Source of the DNA: CBDAPE01 sp965198325
GTDB taxonomy: Bacteria; Pseudomonadota; Alphaproteobacteria; UBA828; JAPUJA01
DNA length: 61,788 bases
Direction: 5' to 3'
Assembly: GCA_965198325.1 (NCBI GenBank)
Contig: CBDAPE010000009.1
Coordinates: 1 to 61,788 of the forward strand
Part shown: positions 51,054 to 59,383 of the stretch, piece after piece
Layout of the letters: each line of letters opens with the position of its first letter
Numbering within the stretch: position 1 is the first letter of the stretch
Notes under the pieces: model-generated
Told to the model about the DNA's origin: nothing
Databases searched by the model: none
The model's input: the letters and a program-made list of their open reading frames with translations, nothing else
Program-made: the position numbers and the translations under genes

Positions 51054-52466
51054 ATGCGAGAGTCGGATGCCGTTCGCGACATGCTGCGGACACGCTACGG
51101 CACGATCGGTGATTTGACCTTGCCAAGAATACGCGTGGGGGCGCGCCAAATGGCGAAGCGCGATGCAACGGGCGAGGCCGGCAGGGATCCGCTGCTGGCG
51201 ATTGCCGAGGCCACCGCCATGGCCGTGGGCGACGAATTTCTCGAGGCGCTGATCTCGTCCCTGCGCCGAAGCATGGATGTCGATCTCGCTCTGATCGCGA
51301 CCGCGGAAGGAAGCCCGCCGATTCGCGCGCGGGCACTCTATGCATTCGAAGGGAACACGCCTGCACTGGCCGCAGATTTCGTGTACGACTTGAAGGGTAC
51401 GCCGTGCGAAATCGTCGTCAGCGGAAGCCGGCTGGTTGTGCCTTGTGACTTCGCCGACCGCTTTCCCGAGTGGTCCGAGTACGACAGCTATATCGGGGTT
51501 CCGCTCTTGGACTCCTTGGAGATGGTCTCGGGTCATCTGGCCGTATTCTCGGCCGGGCCGATCATCGAGTCCGCTGGCGCCGAAAGTATCCTCCGCCTGT
51601 TCGGGCTACGCGCCGAGGCGGAACTTCGGCGGATCGAGACCGAGCGCGAGCAGGCGCGGATTCTCGACGAGCAGCGCACCCTGTCCGGCCGCTTGGCCAA
51701 ACGCTATCGCAAGGTCCATGAGGCCAACGCCTACAAGACCCGGCTCATGGCCATGATCGCCCACGATCTGCGCGGCCCCCTCGCCACTCTGACGAGCCGT
51801 GCCGAATTCATCGAGGCGTTGCTCGAGCGCGACCCCGACGATACCGATCGGGCAAAAACGAGTTGCGAAGAGATTCTGGGAACCGCAGATCGCATGGCGC
51901 GCCTGATCGGCACGATCCTCGATCAGGCACGTGAGGAGGCGGATCGTCTCGTGGTGACCCAGGACGCGGTGAACCTGGCGACGGTGGTTAATGTCGCGGT
52001 CGACGCCAACCGGGACGCGGCGGAAGCCAAGACTATCCGCCTCGATGTCGCGTCGCCCGAAGCGGTCTATGTCGAGGGCGACGAGGATCTGCTTATCCAG
52101 GCCATCGATAACCTGATCGCGAACGCGATCAAGTACTCCCATCCCGGGACAACCGTGACCGTGTCGACGGAGATCGACGCCGCTGCCGTCTATTTGCGGG
52201 TGAGCGATCAGGGGCAGGGGCTCACGCCCGACGATCTGTCGCGTGCGTTTGGCGAATTCGCGACCCTCTCGGCGCGTCCGACCGGCGGCGAGACCTCCCT
52301 GGGCCTGGGCCTTGCCACCGTCCGGCGCATCGTGAAGGCGCATGACGGCGAGATAACCGCTGCAAGCGAGGGCCGCGATCGAGGTGCCACCTTCACGATC
52401 CGGCTGGCCGCGATCGCCGGCTCGGGCGGGGCGTCACCAGAGCCCGAGGGCCTGCGGGCTCACTGA
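51054..52466 (+). CDS. Cytoplasmic GAF-domain sensor histidine kinase
   Basis: A 470-residue protein. After a short leader there is a GAF-like domain (DEFLEALISSLRRSMDVDLA, LVVPCDFADRFPEWSEYDSY), a coiled linker (RRIETEREQARILDEQRTLS) and a HisKA domain with phosphoacceptor in MIAHDLRGPLATL. The HATPase has N-box DNLIANAIKYSHPG, G1 VSDQGQGLTPDD and G2 TSLGLGLATVRRIVK. No transmembrane helix is seen, so it senses an intracellular signal. No response regulator gene is adjacent; it is an orphan in this window. ATG 51054 is used, though 51150 is also possible; neither has a strong ribosome binding site. Confidence 0.85.
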   Translation: MRESDAVRDMLRTRYGTIGDLTLPRIRVGARQMAKRDATGEAGRDPLLAIAEATAMAVGDEFLEALISSLRRSMDVDLALIATAEGSPPIRARALYAFEGNTPALAADFVYDLKGTPCEIVVSGSRLVVPCDFADRFPEWSEYDSYIGVPLLDSLEMVSGHLAVFSAGPIIESAGAESILRLFGLRAEAELRRIETEREQARILDEQRTLSGRLAKRYRKVHEANAYKTRLMAMIAHDLRGPLATLTSRAEFIEALLERDPDDTDRAKTSCEEILGTADRMARLIGTILDQAREEADRLVVTQDAVNLATVVNVAVDANRDAAEAKTIRLDVASPEAVYVEGDEDLLIQAIDNLIANAIKYSHPGTTVTVSTEIDAAAVYLRVSDQGQGLTPDDLSRAFGEFATLSARPTGGETSLGLGLATVRRIVKAHDGEITAASEGRDRGATFTIRLAAIAGSGGASPEPEGLRAH

Positions 52467-52617
52467 GCGACCCTAATCCGGGTTCGCGGGAGCCTGCGAA
52501 GCCCCCAACCGGGAGAAAATGCGGATCCGCTGGCCGCATCCCGCGCAAGACCGGTGTAGGGGACAGGGCGGGCGCTGGTCATTGCGGGTCGGCCTCGGTC
52601 ACGGGCACGGTCATGGG

Positions 52618-53262
52618 TTACGAGGCGTCGGGTTGCCGTGCCGGGTGGGTCTCGGCGAAGGCGGGACGCTCCAGCAGCTGTTCATTCACGGCGCGGATCT
52701 TCGGGTAAGGCGCGAGATCGCACGAAAAGCGGTTTGCGTTGAAGACCTGGGGAACCAGGCAGAGATCGGCGAGCGTGGGCGCGTCTCCGAAGCAGACGCC
52801 GCGCCCGGGCGCATCAGAGGGCAGCAGCGCCTCGACCGCCTCGAAGCCGAGTGCGATCCAGTGCTGGTACCAGGCGAGCTTTGCGTCGTCGTCGAGCCCC
52901 ATGGGCCCAGTGATGTGTTGGAGCACCCGGAGGTTGTTGAGGGGATGGATCTCGCACGCGATCGAAAGAGCCAGGCTACGAACCTGTGCCCGCGCGGCGG
53001 GGTCGTCTGGTAGGAGTGGCGGCTCTGGGTGGGTTTCGTCCAGGTAGTCGATGATGGCGAGCGACTGTGCGATGCGCACGCCGCCGTCTTCCAACAGCGG
53101 CACCAGCCCTTGCGGATTTCGCGCCCTGAATGACGCCTCGTGCTGTTCGCCGCCGTCCCGCGTCAGATGGACGGACACGGGCTCGTAGTCGAGCCTCTTG
53201 AGCGCCAGCGCAATGCGTACGCGCCAGACTGCCGAGCTTCGATAATAAGTGTAGAGCTTCAT
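52618..53262 (-). CDS. maiA: Maleylacetoacetate isomerase
   Basis: A 214-residue zeta-class glutathione transferase fold. N-terminal KLYTYYRSSAVWRVRIALAL is the SSxxxRVRIAL motif; the usual Cys after SS is Ala, as in many bacterial forms. It is followed by NPQGLVPLLEDGGVRIAQSL, IACEIHPLNNLRVLQHITG and GDAPTLADLCLVPQVFNANR. It isomerises maleylacetoacetate to fumarylacetoacetate between HmgA and fumarylacetoacetase. Start ATG 53262. It is co-oriented with marR, 26 bases downstream of it. Confidence 0.9.
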   Translation of the reverse strand: MKLYTYYRSSAVWRVRIALALKRLDYEPVSVHLTRDGGEQHEASFRARNPQGLVPLLEDGGVRIAQSLAIIDYLDETHPEPPLLPDDPAARAQVRSLALSIACEIHPLNNLRVLQHITGPMGLDDDAKLAWYQHWIALGFEAVEALLPSDAPGRGVCFGDAPTLADLCLVPQVFNANRFSCDLAPYPKIRAVNEQLLERPAFAETHPARQPDAS

Positions 53263-53288
53263 AGGTATTCTTCTCCGCCGGACTGGGA

Positions 53289-53816
53289 TCAGGCGCCCGC
53301 GCCCGGCCTGCCCGCCTCGCCTCGCAGCTCGAGAATCCGGGCCTGGAGCTTGTCGAGAATACGATCGAGCGAGCGGGCCTCGTTTCCCGTGAGCGCGCCC
53401 AGCAGGTCCGCTTCCCAAGCCGAGGCAAGCGGCGTGATGCGATTATACAAGCGCCGGCCCCTGCGCGAGAGCCGAAGCCTCACCCGCCGGGCGTCCGCCC
53501 GGTCCGTCTCCCGAGTGATCAGACCAGCCGAGCCCAGGCGCGCGATCGCCCGGCTGACTCGCACCTTGTCCATCGAGCTGCGCTCGGCGACCTCGTTGGC
53601 CGCGAGCGGCGCGAACCGTCCCAGGTTGGCCATCACCCGCCATTCGGCAATCGAAAGATCGAAGCGGTCTGCATATTGGCTCGCGAGCGATGTGCTCACG
53701 AGATGGGTCAGCACCGATAGCCGGTAGGGCATGAAGGCCTCGAGCCGGAAGCCGTCATCCCGGGCGTCGGCGCCGGTGCGGGCCGTGAACCCGGCCGATG
53801 ATGTTGCCGGGCTCAT
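53289..53816 (-). CDS. MarR-family transcriptional regulator
   Basis: A ~175-residue winged-helix regulator: YRLSVLTHLVSTSLASQYAD, LSIAEWRVMANLGRFAPLAA and the recognition region NEVAERSSMDKVRVSRAIAR, then LSRRGRRLYNRITPLASAWE. It is divergent from hmgA, with two near-identical palindromes in the shared promoter, so it very likely represses the homogentisate genes and itself. The ligand would be an upper-pathway aromatic. Starts at 53816 or 53840 are possible; the latter ATG is within 4 bases of an operator. Confidence 0.88.
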   Translation of the reverse strand: MSPATSSAGFTARTGADARDDGFRLEAFMPYRLSVLTHLVSTSLASQYADRFDLSIAEWRVMANLGRFAPLAANEVAERSSMDKVRVSRAIARLGSAGLITRETDRADARRVRLRLSRRGRRLYNRITPLASAWEADLLGALTGNEARSLDRILDKLQARILELRGEAGRPGAGA

Positions 53817-53843
53817 CGCCCGGTCCCCGCATGGCGCCACTTC

Positions 53844-53857
53844 GTTTCAAATGAAAC
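53844..53857. promoter_or_regulatory. MarR operator 1 (imperfect palindrome)
   Basis: GTTTCAAATGAAAC: one central mismatch from a perfect palindrome. It lies just upstream of the marR start. Confidence 0.75.
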
Positions 53858-53863
53858 TAATTC

Positions 53864-53894
53864 TTGATTTCGTTTCATATGAAACTATTATACT
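53864..53894 (+). promoter_or_regulatory. hmgA: Putative hmgA promoter
   Basis: TTGATT (53864-53869) could be the -35. TATTAT at 53886-53891 (16-base spacer) or TATACT at 53889-53894 (19-base spacer) could be the -10. The spacer holds operator 2. Boxes are read by eye only. Confidence 0.45.
53872..53885. promoter_or_regulatory. MarR operator 2 (perfect palindrome)
   Basis: GTTTCATATGAAAC is a perfect 14-bp palindrome, 28 bases centre-to-centre from operator 1. Both share the flanking TTC on the left and TA on the right. It lies between the putative -35 and -10 of hmgA, a position that would block RNA polymerase. Confidence 0.8.
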
Positions 53895-53964
53895 TGCCAA
53901 ACCCAATTGTAAAGGCTGAACCGGCCTGCCGCAGGGTCGATTGAGCGCGCGGAGGAGAGGAACC

Positions 53965-55116
53965 ATGAAGCGCTATATCTCGTTTCCCCATGTCGAAGGC
54001 CAGGCTACCCGCCAAGCCCATGCGGAGCTTCCCGAGGGCACCTTCGAGCGCGAATTCAGCAAGGAAGGGTTCTACGGCCCGGCAGCACACATGTATCATG
54101 CCCATCCGCCCACCGGCTGGGTCGAATGGGAAGGGCCGCTCCGTCCCCGCGCCTTCGTGTTGACCAAGCTGAATCAGGTCGCCGCCTCGCCTTGGGATGC
54201 CGTCCAGGTTCTGGGCAATGCCCATGTCCGGATGCGGTTTTGGCGCGCGCCCGAGCGGATGGATCACTTGGTGCGCAATGGCGATGGCGACGAATTGCTC
54301 TTCGTCCACGAAGGCCGGGGCGATCTCTATTGCGATTTCGGGCATCTCACGTTCGAGGCGGGCGATTATATCGTGTTGCCCCGCGGCACCATGTGGCGAC
54401 TCGACTGCGTCGAGCCGGTCACGGCGCTGCTGATCGAAGCAACCAACGCGAGCTACCAGCTGCCCGACAAGGGCCTCGTTGGCCCCCACGCCATTTTTGA
54501 TCCGGCGATGCTCCAGGTGCCCGCGCTCGATGACGAGTTCGAGGCTCAGAAAGACGACACCGGGCCGGATGGACGCTGGCAGGTGGCAATCTGGAAACGC
54601 GGCGCGGTGAGTACCGTCACCTATCCGTTCAATCCGCTCGACGCGGTGGGCTGGAAGGGCGATCTCGCGCCGGCGCGGCTCAACCTGCGCGAGATCCGCC
54701 CCCTGATGAGTCACCGCTACCACCTGCCGCCCTCGGCACACACCACCTTCGTAGCCGAGCGCTTCGTCGTCTGCACCTTCTGTCCGCGCCCCTTTGAGTC
54801 GGATCCCGGTGCGCTCAAGGTTCCGTTCTTTCACAACAACGACTACGACGACGAAGTGCTGTTCTATCATGCGGACGATTTCTTCAGTCGCGACAACATC
54901 GAAGCGGGCATGGTTACGTTCCACCCGAGCGGGTTCACCCACGGGCCTCACCCCAAGGCCCTCTCGCGAGCCTTCGAGCCGGCCAAGCCGGCAACCGACG
55001 AGTATGCCGTCATGATCGACACGCGCGATCCGCTCGATGTCGGCGCGTTGCCTAAAGGCGTGGAATGGGCCGGTTATGTGGATAGCTGGAAATCCGGCGG
55101 GGAGGCCGCGCAATGA
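53965..55116 (+). CDS. hmgA: Homogentisate 1,2-dioxygenase
   Basis: A 383-residue iron dioxygenase opening homogentisate to maleylacetoacetate. Recognisable features: RMDHLVRNGDGDELLFVHEG, YIVLPRGTMWRL, PFFHNNDYDDEVLFYHADDF and MVTFHPSGFTHGPHPKAL, with His/Glu metal ligands. It is shorter than mammalian HGD (~440) but usual for this alphaproteobacterial branch. The ATG at 53965 has GGAGGAGAGGAACC just before it; an upstream ATG at 53941 is less suitable. It heads a coupled operon with fumarylacetoacetase, the MBL protein, the FAD monooxygenase and DUF2783. Confidence 0.9.
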   Translation: MKRYISFPHVEGQATRQAHAELPEGTFEREFSKEGFYGPAAHMYHAHPPTGWVEWEGPLRPRAFVLTKLNQVAASPWDAVQVLGNAHVRMRFWRAPERMDHLVRNGDGDELLFVHEGRGDLYCDFGHLTFEAGDYIVLPRGTMWRLDCVEPVTALLIEATNASYQLPDKGLVGPHAIFDPAMLQVPALDDEFEAQKDDTGPDGRWQVAIWKRGAVSTVTYPFNPLDAVGWKGDLAPARLNLREIRPLMSHRYHLPPSAHTTFVAERFVVCTFCPRPFESDPGALKVPFFHNNDYDDEVLFYHADDFFSRDNIEAGMVTFHPSGFTHGPHPKALSRAFEPAKPATDEYAVMIDTRDPLDVGALPKGVEWAGYVDSWKSGGEAAQ

Positions 55117-56102
55117 AGCTGGGGTCGCTCAAGGATGACGGGCGCGACGGCACGCTCGCCCTGGTCTCGCGGGACCTCCAGAGCGTCCTGCCCGTACCCG
55201 GCATCGCGCCCACTCTGCAAGCGGCGCTCGACGACTGGAATGCCGTGGCTCCGATGCTCGATGAGGCAAGCGAGAGGCTGAATGACGGCCCGACCCCCGG
55301 CATGATTCCGTTCGAGCCCTCGTTGTTTGCCGCACCGCTGCCCCGGGTCTTCCAGTGGGCGGACGGCAGCGCCTACGTCAATCACGTCGAGCTTGTGCGC
55401 AAGGCGCGTGGAGCCAAAATGCCCGAAAGTTATTGGGAGGACCCGCTGATGTATCAGGGCGGTTCGGATAGCTTCCTTGGGCCGCGCGAGCCCATCAGGT
55501 TGGCCGACGAGGATTGGGGCATCGACTTCGAATCCGAAATTGCCGTGATCACGGATGACGTGCCGATGGGCGTCGCCCCCGAAGAGGCAATCGGCCGGAT
55601 CAGGCTGATTACGCTGGTCAATGACGTGAGCTTGCGGAATCTGATCCCGGCCGAGCTTGGCAAGGGGTTCGGTTTCTTCCAGTCAAAGCCCTCGACCGCC
55701 TTCGCGCCGGTCGCTGCCACGCCGGACGAGCTGGGTGACGCCTGGCGCGACGGCAAGGTCCATTTTCCGGTGCTCACCCACCTCAACGGCACCCTGTTCG
55801 GCCACCCCGAAGCGGGCGAGGACATGACCTTCGATTTCGGCCGGTTGATTGCGCACGCCGCGATGACCCGCCCTCTGGGCGCGGGCACGATCGTGGGCTC
55901 GGGAACGGTGTCCAACAGGTCGGGCACAGTGGGCTCGTCTTGCATCTCGGAGAAACGCATGCTGGAAACGATCGTGACGGGCACGCCGACGACCCCGTTC
56001 CTGTCGTTCGACGACCGGGTGCGTATCGAAATGCTGAATGGTGACGGTCAATCGCTATTCGGTGCTATCGAACAAATCGTGCGACGCTACGACGGGCCCT
56101 AA
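55113..56102 (+). CDS. Fumarylacetoacetate hydrolase family protein
   Basis: A 329-residue FAH-fold hydrolase. The metal/substrate motifs are FVNHVELVRKARG-like (YVNHVELVRK), DEDWGIDFESEIAVITDDVP, ITLVNDVSLRNLIP and FFQSKPSTAFAPVAATPDEL. GAGTIVGSGTVSNR follows. It should cleave fumarylacetoacetate to fumarate and acetoacetate. Its ATG overlaps the hmgA stop (ATGA), so the two are translationally coupled. Confidence 0.9.
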   Translation: MKLGSLKDDGRDGTLALVSRDLQSVLPVPGIAPTLQAALDDWNAVAPMLDEASERLNDGPTPGMIPFEPSLFAAPLPRVFQWADGSAYVNHVELVRKARGAKMPESYWEDPLMYQGGSDSFLGPREPIRLADEDWGIDFESEIAVITDDVPMGVAPEEAIGRIRLITLVNDVSLRNLIPAELGKGFGFFQSKPSTAFAPVAATPDELGDAWRDGKVHFPVLTHLNGTLFGHPEAGEDMTFDFGRLIAHAAMTRPLGAGTIVGSGTVSNRSGTVGSSCISEKRMLETIVTGTPTTPFLSFDDRVRIEMLNGDGQSLFGAIEQIVRRYDGP

Positions 56103-56137
56103 ACGGGCAACGCCGCAGTTTCAGGGGAGAAACCATC

Positions 56138-57154
56138 ATGGCCGCAAATTTCGCTTCGACCGGCGATCTCGAAGAAAAGCAGATCAGCTTCACGGAACTC
56201 GCCGACGGCGTTTACGCCTACACAGCCGAGGGTGACCCGAACTCGGGGGTTATCATCGGCGATGACGGCGTCTTCGTCATGGATGCCCAGGCGACCCCGG
56301 TTCAGGCGCAAAAGCTGATCGACCGGATTCGCGGGGTCACCGACAAGCCGATCAAGCATCTGGTTCTCAGCCATTATCACGCAGTGCGGGTCATGGGCGC
56401 CGCTGCCTATGACGCCCAGGCCATCATCGCCAGCCGCGGAACCTACAAAAATATCGTCGAACGCGGTCAGCAGGACTTCGAATCCGAAGTCGGCCTCGAG
56501 CAGGTCGAGACGGTGCCCGGCCTGACCTGGCCGTCAGTGGTCTTCGACTGCTTTCCCCGCCTCTTCGAGCAGGTCGAGACGGTGCCCGGCCTGACCTGGC
56601 CGTCAGTGGTCTTCGATACGGAGCTCACCCTGTACGTCGGGGGACGTGAAGTCCGGCTTCTGCATCTGGGCCGGTCCCATACCAAGGGCGACATCGTGGC
56701 CTGGCTCCCCGACTGCAGGGTCTGCTTCGCTGGCGATATGGTCGAGTATGAGGCGACGCCCTACACCGGGGACGCCTACCTCTCCGACTGGCCTGCGACG
56801 CTCGATAACCTGACTGCGCTCGGATCCGAGAAGCTCGTGCCGGGCCGCGGCGCCGCTCTTGTGGGGGCCGATCAGGTCGTCGCGGGAATTGCCGGAACCC
56901 GCGATTTCCTGAGCGATCTCTTCGGCGCCGCGCGCGAGGGCGTGGCCAAAGAACTCGGGCTCAAGGAGATCTATGATCTCGCCTACGAGCGGATGGCGCC
57001 GAAATACGGCGACTGGGTCATCTTCGACCACTGCATGCCGTTCGACGCCAGCCGGGCCTTCGACGAAGCGAGCGGCATCGCCGATCCGCGAATCTGGACC
57101 GCTCAGCGCGATATCGAGATGTGGAGCACGCTGCAAAGGGACAAGCCCGCCTGA
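56138..57154 (+). CDS. MBL-fold metallo-hydrolase with internal duplication
   Basis: A 338-residue metallo-beta-lactamase-fold protein. The usual HxHxDH motif is modified to LSHYHAVRVMGAAAY, which I recall as normal for this homogentisate-linked subfamily. Later motifs: LGRSHTKGDIVAWLPDCRVC and FAGDMVEYEATPYTGDAYLS. A 52-base segment is repeated in frame (see the separate repeat), inserting 23 extra residues: EQVETVPGLTWPSVVFD appears twice, split by CFPRLF. Whether the insertion is tolerated is unknown. Start ATG 56138 with GGGGAGAAACCATC upstream. Confidence 0.8.
   Translation: MAANFASTGDLEEKQISFTELADGVYAYTAEGDPNSGVIIGDDGVFVMDAQATPVQAQKLIDRIRGVTDKPIKHLVLSHYHAVRVMGAAAYDAQAIIASRGTYKNIVERGQQDFESEVGLEQVETVPGLTWPSVVFDCFPRLFEQVETVPGLTWPSVVFDTELTLYVGGREVRLLHLGRSHTKGDIVAWLPDCRVCFAGDMVEYEATPYTGDAYLSDWPATLDNLTALGSEKLVPGRGAALVGADQVVAGIAGTRDFLSDLFGAAREGVAKELGLKEIYDLAYERMAPKYGDWVIFDHCMPFDASRAFDEASGIADPRIWTAQRDIEMWSTLQRDKPA
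56496..56616 (+). repeat. 52-bp direct repeat, 69-bp period, in MBL gene
   Basis: Two identical 52-base copies (56496-56547 and 56565-56616) are separated by 17 bases (CTGCTTTCCCCGCCTCT). The period of 69 keeps the reading frame and adds 23 codons. Confidence 0.9.
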
Positions 57155-57172
57155 GGGGCGGGGGCCGCGGCC

Positions 57173-58828
57173 ATGACGGGCGGTTTCGCTTATCGCGAAT
57201 ATCGCTATACGCCGTCGGCCGACCAGGCGGCCAAGACGCCCGTGCGCCATCCCGTCGTCATTATCGGGGCCGGGCCGGTGGGTCTGGCGGCCGCGCTCGA
57301 CCTCGCAGTCCACGGCCGACCCGTCGTCGTCCTCGAGGCCGAGAATCAGGTCTCGGCCGGCTCCCGGGCGATCTGCTGGTCGAAGCGCACGCTCGAGATC
57401 ATGGACCGGCTCGGCGTCGGCCAGGCCCTGGTCGAAAAAGTCGTGACCTGGCGCCACGGCAAGGTGTTCTTCGGCGACCGGCGAATCTTCGAATTTGATC
57501 TGCTGCCCGATGACGATCACAAGCGGCCCGCCTTCATCAATCTCCAGCAATATCACTTCGAACAGATCGCCATCGAGGCGGCGGAGCGCACCAACAGCAT
57601 CGATCTGCGCTGGCGGAACCGGGTGATCGGAGTCGAAACCGCGGCCGACGGCGTACGGCTTACGATTGAAACGTCCGACGGTCCCTATCGGCTCGAAGCC
57701 GATTATTTGCTCGCCTGTGACGGCGCCCGCAGTCCGACGCGAAAGCTTCTCGGCCTCGATTTCGCGGGCCGCGTGTTCGAGGACCGCTTCCTGATCGCCG
57801 ACGTCGTGATGAAGGCGGAGTTTCCCACCGAGCGGTGGTTCTGGTTCGATTCGCCTTTCAACCGGGGGCAATCGGCCCTTCTCCATCGCCAGGCCGACGA
57901 TGTCTGGCGCGTCGACTTGCAGCTCGGGCGCGATGCCGACCCGGCGCGCGAAGCGGAGCCCGATCGGGTCTTGCCCCGGCTCCGGGCCATGCTGGGCGAC
58001 GATGCCGACTTCGAGCTGGACTGGGTCAGCGTCTACACCTTCCAATGTCGCAGGCTCGAGCGCTTTCGCCACGGCCGGATTCTGTTTGCCGGCGATTCCG
58101 CGCACCAGGTCTCGCCCTTCGGTGCGCGCGGCGGCAATAGCGGTATTCAGGACGCCGACAATCTGGTCTGGAAGCTCGCCCTCGTGCTCGATGGCAAGGC
58201 GCCGGAGTCGCTGCTCGACTCCTACGATACCGAGCGAATCGCGGCCGCAGACGAGAACATTCTCTGCTCGACGCGCAGCACTGATTTCATCAGTCCGAAA
58301 AGCGGCGTCTCCCGGGCCTTTCGCGACGCTGTGCTGGATCTGGCAGAACGGCACGACTTCGCCCGCCGACTGGTCAACAGCGGTCGCCTGTCGCTGCCCG
58401 CACGGTATGATGCGTCGCCGCTCGTCACGCCGGACGCGGCAGAGTTTGTCGACGGCCCGTCGCCGGGCAGCGCGGCGCTGGATGCGCGGGTCGAGGCCGG
58501 TGAATCCGGATGGCTGCTCGACAAACTGGGCGGTTGCTTTTGCGCGCTTTATTTTGCCGACGGCGCGGGTCCAAGGACGGCGCCCGGTGGCGCGGGTGCG
58601 CTTGCCGGCGATGGCGTGCCGTTACGCGTTCTCGCCGTAGGCGGCGCAAACGGCGCAAACGGCCTGGAACGGCTTGGCGATCCGGCCGGGCACCTCGCGG
58701 CGCGATACGATGCGGCGCCCGGAACCGTCTATCTGTTTCGCCCCGACCAGCACGTTGCCGCGCGCTGGCGGACATTCGACGTCGGTGCCTGCCGTGACGC
58801 AGTCCGGCGGGCGATCGGCAGCGCGTAA
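57173..58828 (+). CDS. FAD-dependent aromatic monooxygenase (MhpA/PheA-type)
   Basis: A 551-residue class A flavoprotein hydroxylase. FAD motifs: VVIIGAGPVGLAAALDLAVH (GxGxxG), DYLLACDGARSPTRKLLGLD (DG motif) and RILFAGDSAHQVSPFGARGG (GD motif), followed by NSGIQDADNLVWKLALVLDG. The C-terminal thioredoxin-like domain is present. In this operon it may hydroxylate 3-hydroxyphenylacetate or a similar phenol to homogentisate, as MhaA does; this is inference. Start 57173, 18 bases after the MBL stop. Confidence 0.85.
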   Translation: MTGGFAYREYRYTPSADQAAKTPVRHPVVIIGAGPVGLAAALDLAVHGRPVVVLEAENQVSAGSRAICWSKRTLEIMDRLGVGQALVEKVVTWRHGKVFFGDRRIFEFDLLPDDDHKRPAFINLQQYHFEQIAIEAAERTNSIDLRWRNRVIGVETAADGVRLTIETSDGPYRLEADYLLACDGARSPTRKLLGLDFAGRVFEDRFLIADVVMKAEFPTERWFWFDSPFNRGQSALLHRQADDVWRVDLQLGRDADPAREAEPDRVLPRLRAMLGDDADFELDWVSVYTFQCRRLERFRHGRILFAGDSAHQVSPFGARGGNSGIQDADNLVWKLALVLDGKAPESLLDSYDTERIAAADENILCSTRSTDFISPKSGVSRAFRDAVLDLAERHDFARRLVNSGRLSLPARYDASPLVTPDAAEFVDGPSPGSAALDARVEAGESGWLLDKLGGCFCALYFADGAGPRTAPGGAGALAGDGVPLRVLAVGGANGANGLERLGDPAGHLAARYDAAPGTVYLFRPDQHVAARWRTFDVGACRDAVRRAIGSA

Positions 58829-58840
58829 GGAAGGTGCGTG

Positions 58841-59041
58841 ATGGCAAAGCTCGAAACCGGCGGTCGGATGGCCGATCCGGATGAATTCTACGAAGCGCTG
58901 ATCGCGGCCCACGCGGATCTGAGCGAGGCCCGTAGCCAGGCTCTCAACACTCGTCTTGTGCTCCTGCTCGCCAACCATATCGGCGATCGGGCGGTCTTCG
59001 AACTGGCGCTCGCCGAAGCCCGCGCCGATTCGGAGAGCTAG
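58841..59041 (+). CDS. DUF2783 protein
   Basis: A 66-residue protein: ADPDEFYEALIAAHADLSEA, then RSQALNTRLVLLLANHIGD. It matches DUF2783, a small helical family regularly found after MhpA-type hydroxylases in homogentisate clusters; function not established. ATG 58841 follows AAGGAAGGTGCGTG. It ends 6 bases before the convergent DUF1330 gene. Confidence 0.75.
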   Translation: MAKLETGGRMADPDEFYEALIAAHADLSEARSQALNTRLVLLLANHIGDRAVFELALAEARADSES

Positions 59042-59047
59042 GCGGCC

Positions 59048-59341
59048 TCAAACCGGGGCCTGGTCGCAGCTGATAAAGACCATATCAGCGGCGTCATCGC
59101 GGTTTGGAACCAGGGCCTGGTAGGCGTCGGACCCATACCAGGCGGTTACGGTCTCCTGGTCCGGGAACTTGAGCACGCCGCTCAGGTGATAGTCGTGGGC
59201 ACCCTCGAGCACCTGGGCCAACTTGCCCCGGAACATGAACTCGCCGCCGAACGCCGCGACGGTCGGGCGCGATGTCTCGCCATAGATTTTGAACTTGTCG
59301 GGATCCTTGATCCGGGCATGAACGATCACGAAGGCTGTCAT
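59048..59341 (-). CDS. DUF1330 protein
   Basis: A 97-residue ferredoxin-like-fold protein: TAFVIVHARIKDPDKFKIYG, VAAFGGEFMFRGKLAQVLEG and KFPDQETVTAWYGSDAYQAL, typical of DUF1330. No catalytic role is established for the family. Start ATG 59341 has AGGGGGTAAAA upstream. It lies on the opposite strand to the homogentisate operon and 42 bases downstream of the NAD(P)-binding gene, so it may share that gene's transcript. Confidence 0.82.
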   Translation of the reverse strand: MTAFVIVHARIKDPDKFKIYGETSRPTVAAFGGEFMFRGKLAQVLEGAHDYHLSGVLKFPDQETVTAWYGSDAYQALVPNRDDAADMVFISCDQAPV

Positions 59342-59383
59342 TTTTACCCCCTATAAAAAAAGCACCCCGGCCGAGCCGCTTGC

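Noticed and set aside
53875..55113. A 412-codon minus-strand frame opposite hmgA
   Set aside because: Antisense to hmgA; its start would lie at the gene end and the composition is not protein-like.
56603..58354. A 583-codon minus-strand frame opposite the FAD monooxygenase and MBL genes
   Set aside because: No motif, antisense to genes with clear cofactor-binding signatures; a product of codon bias at third positions.
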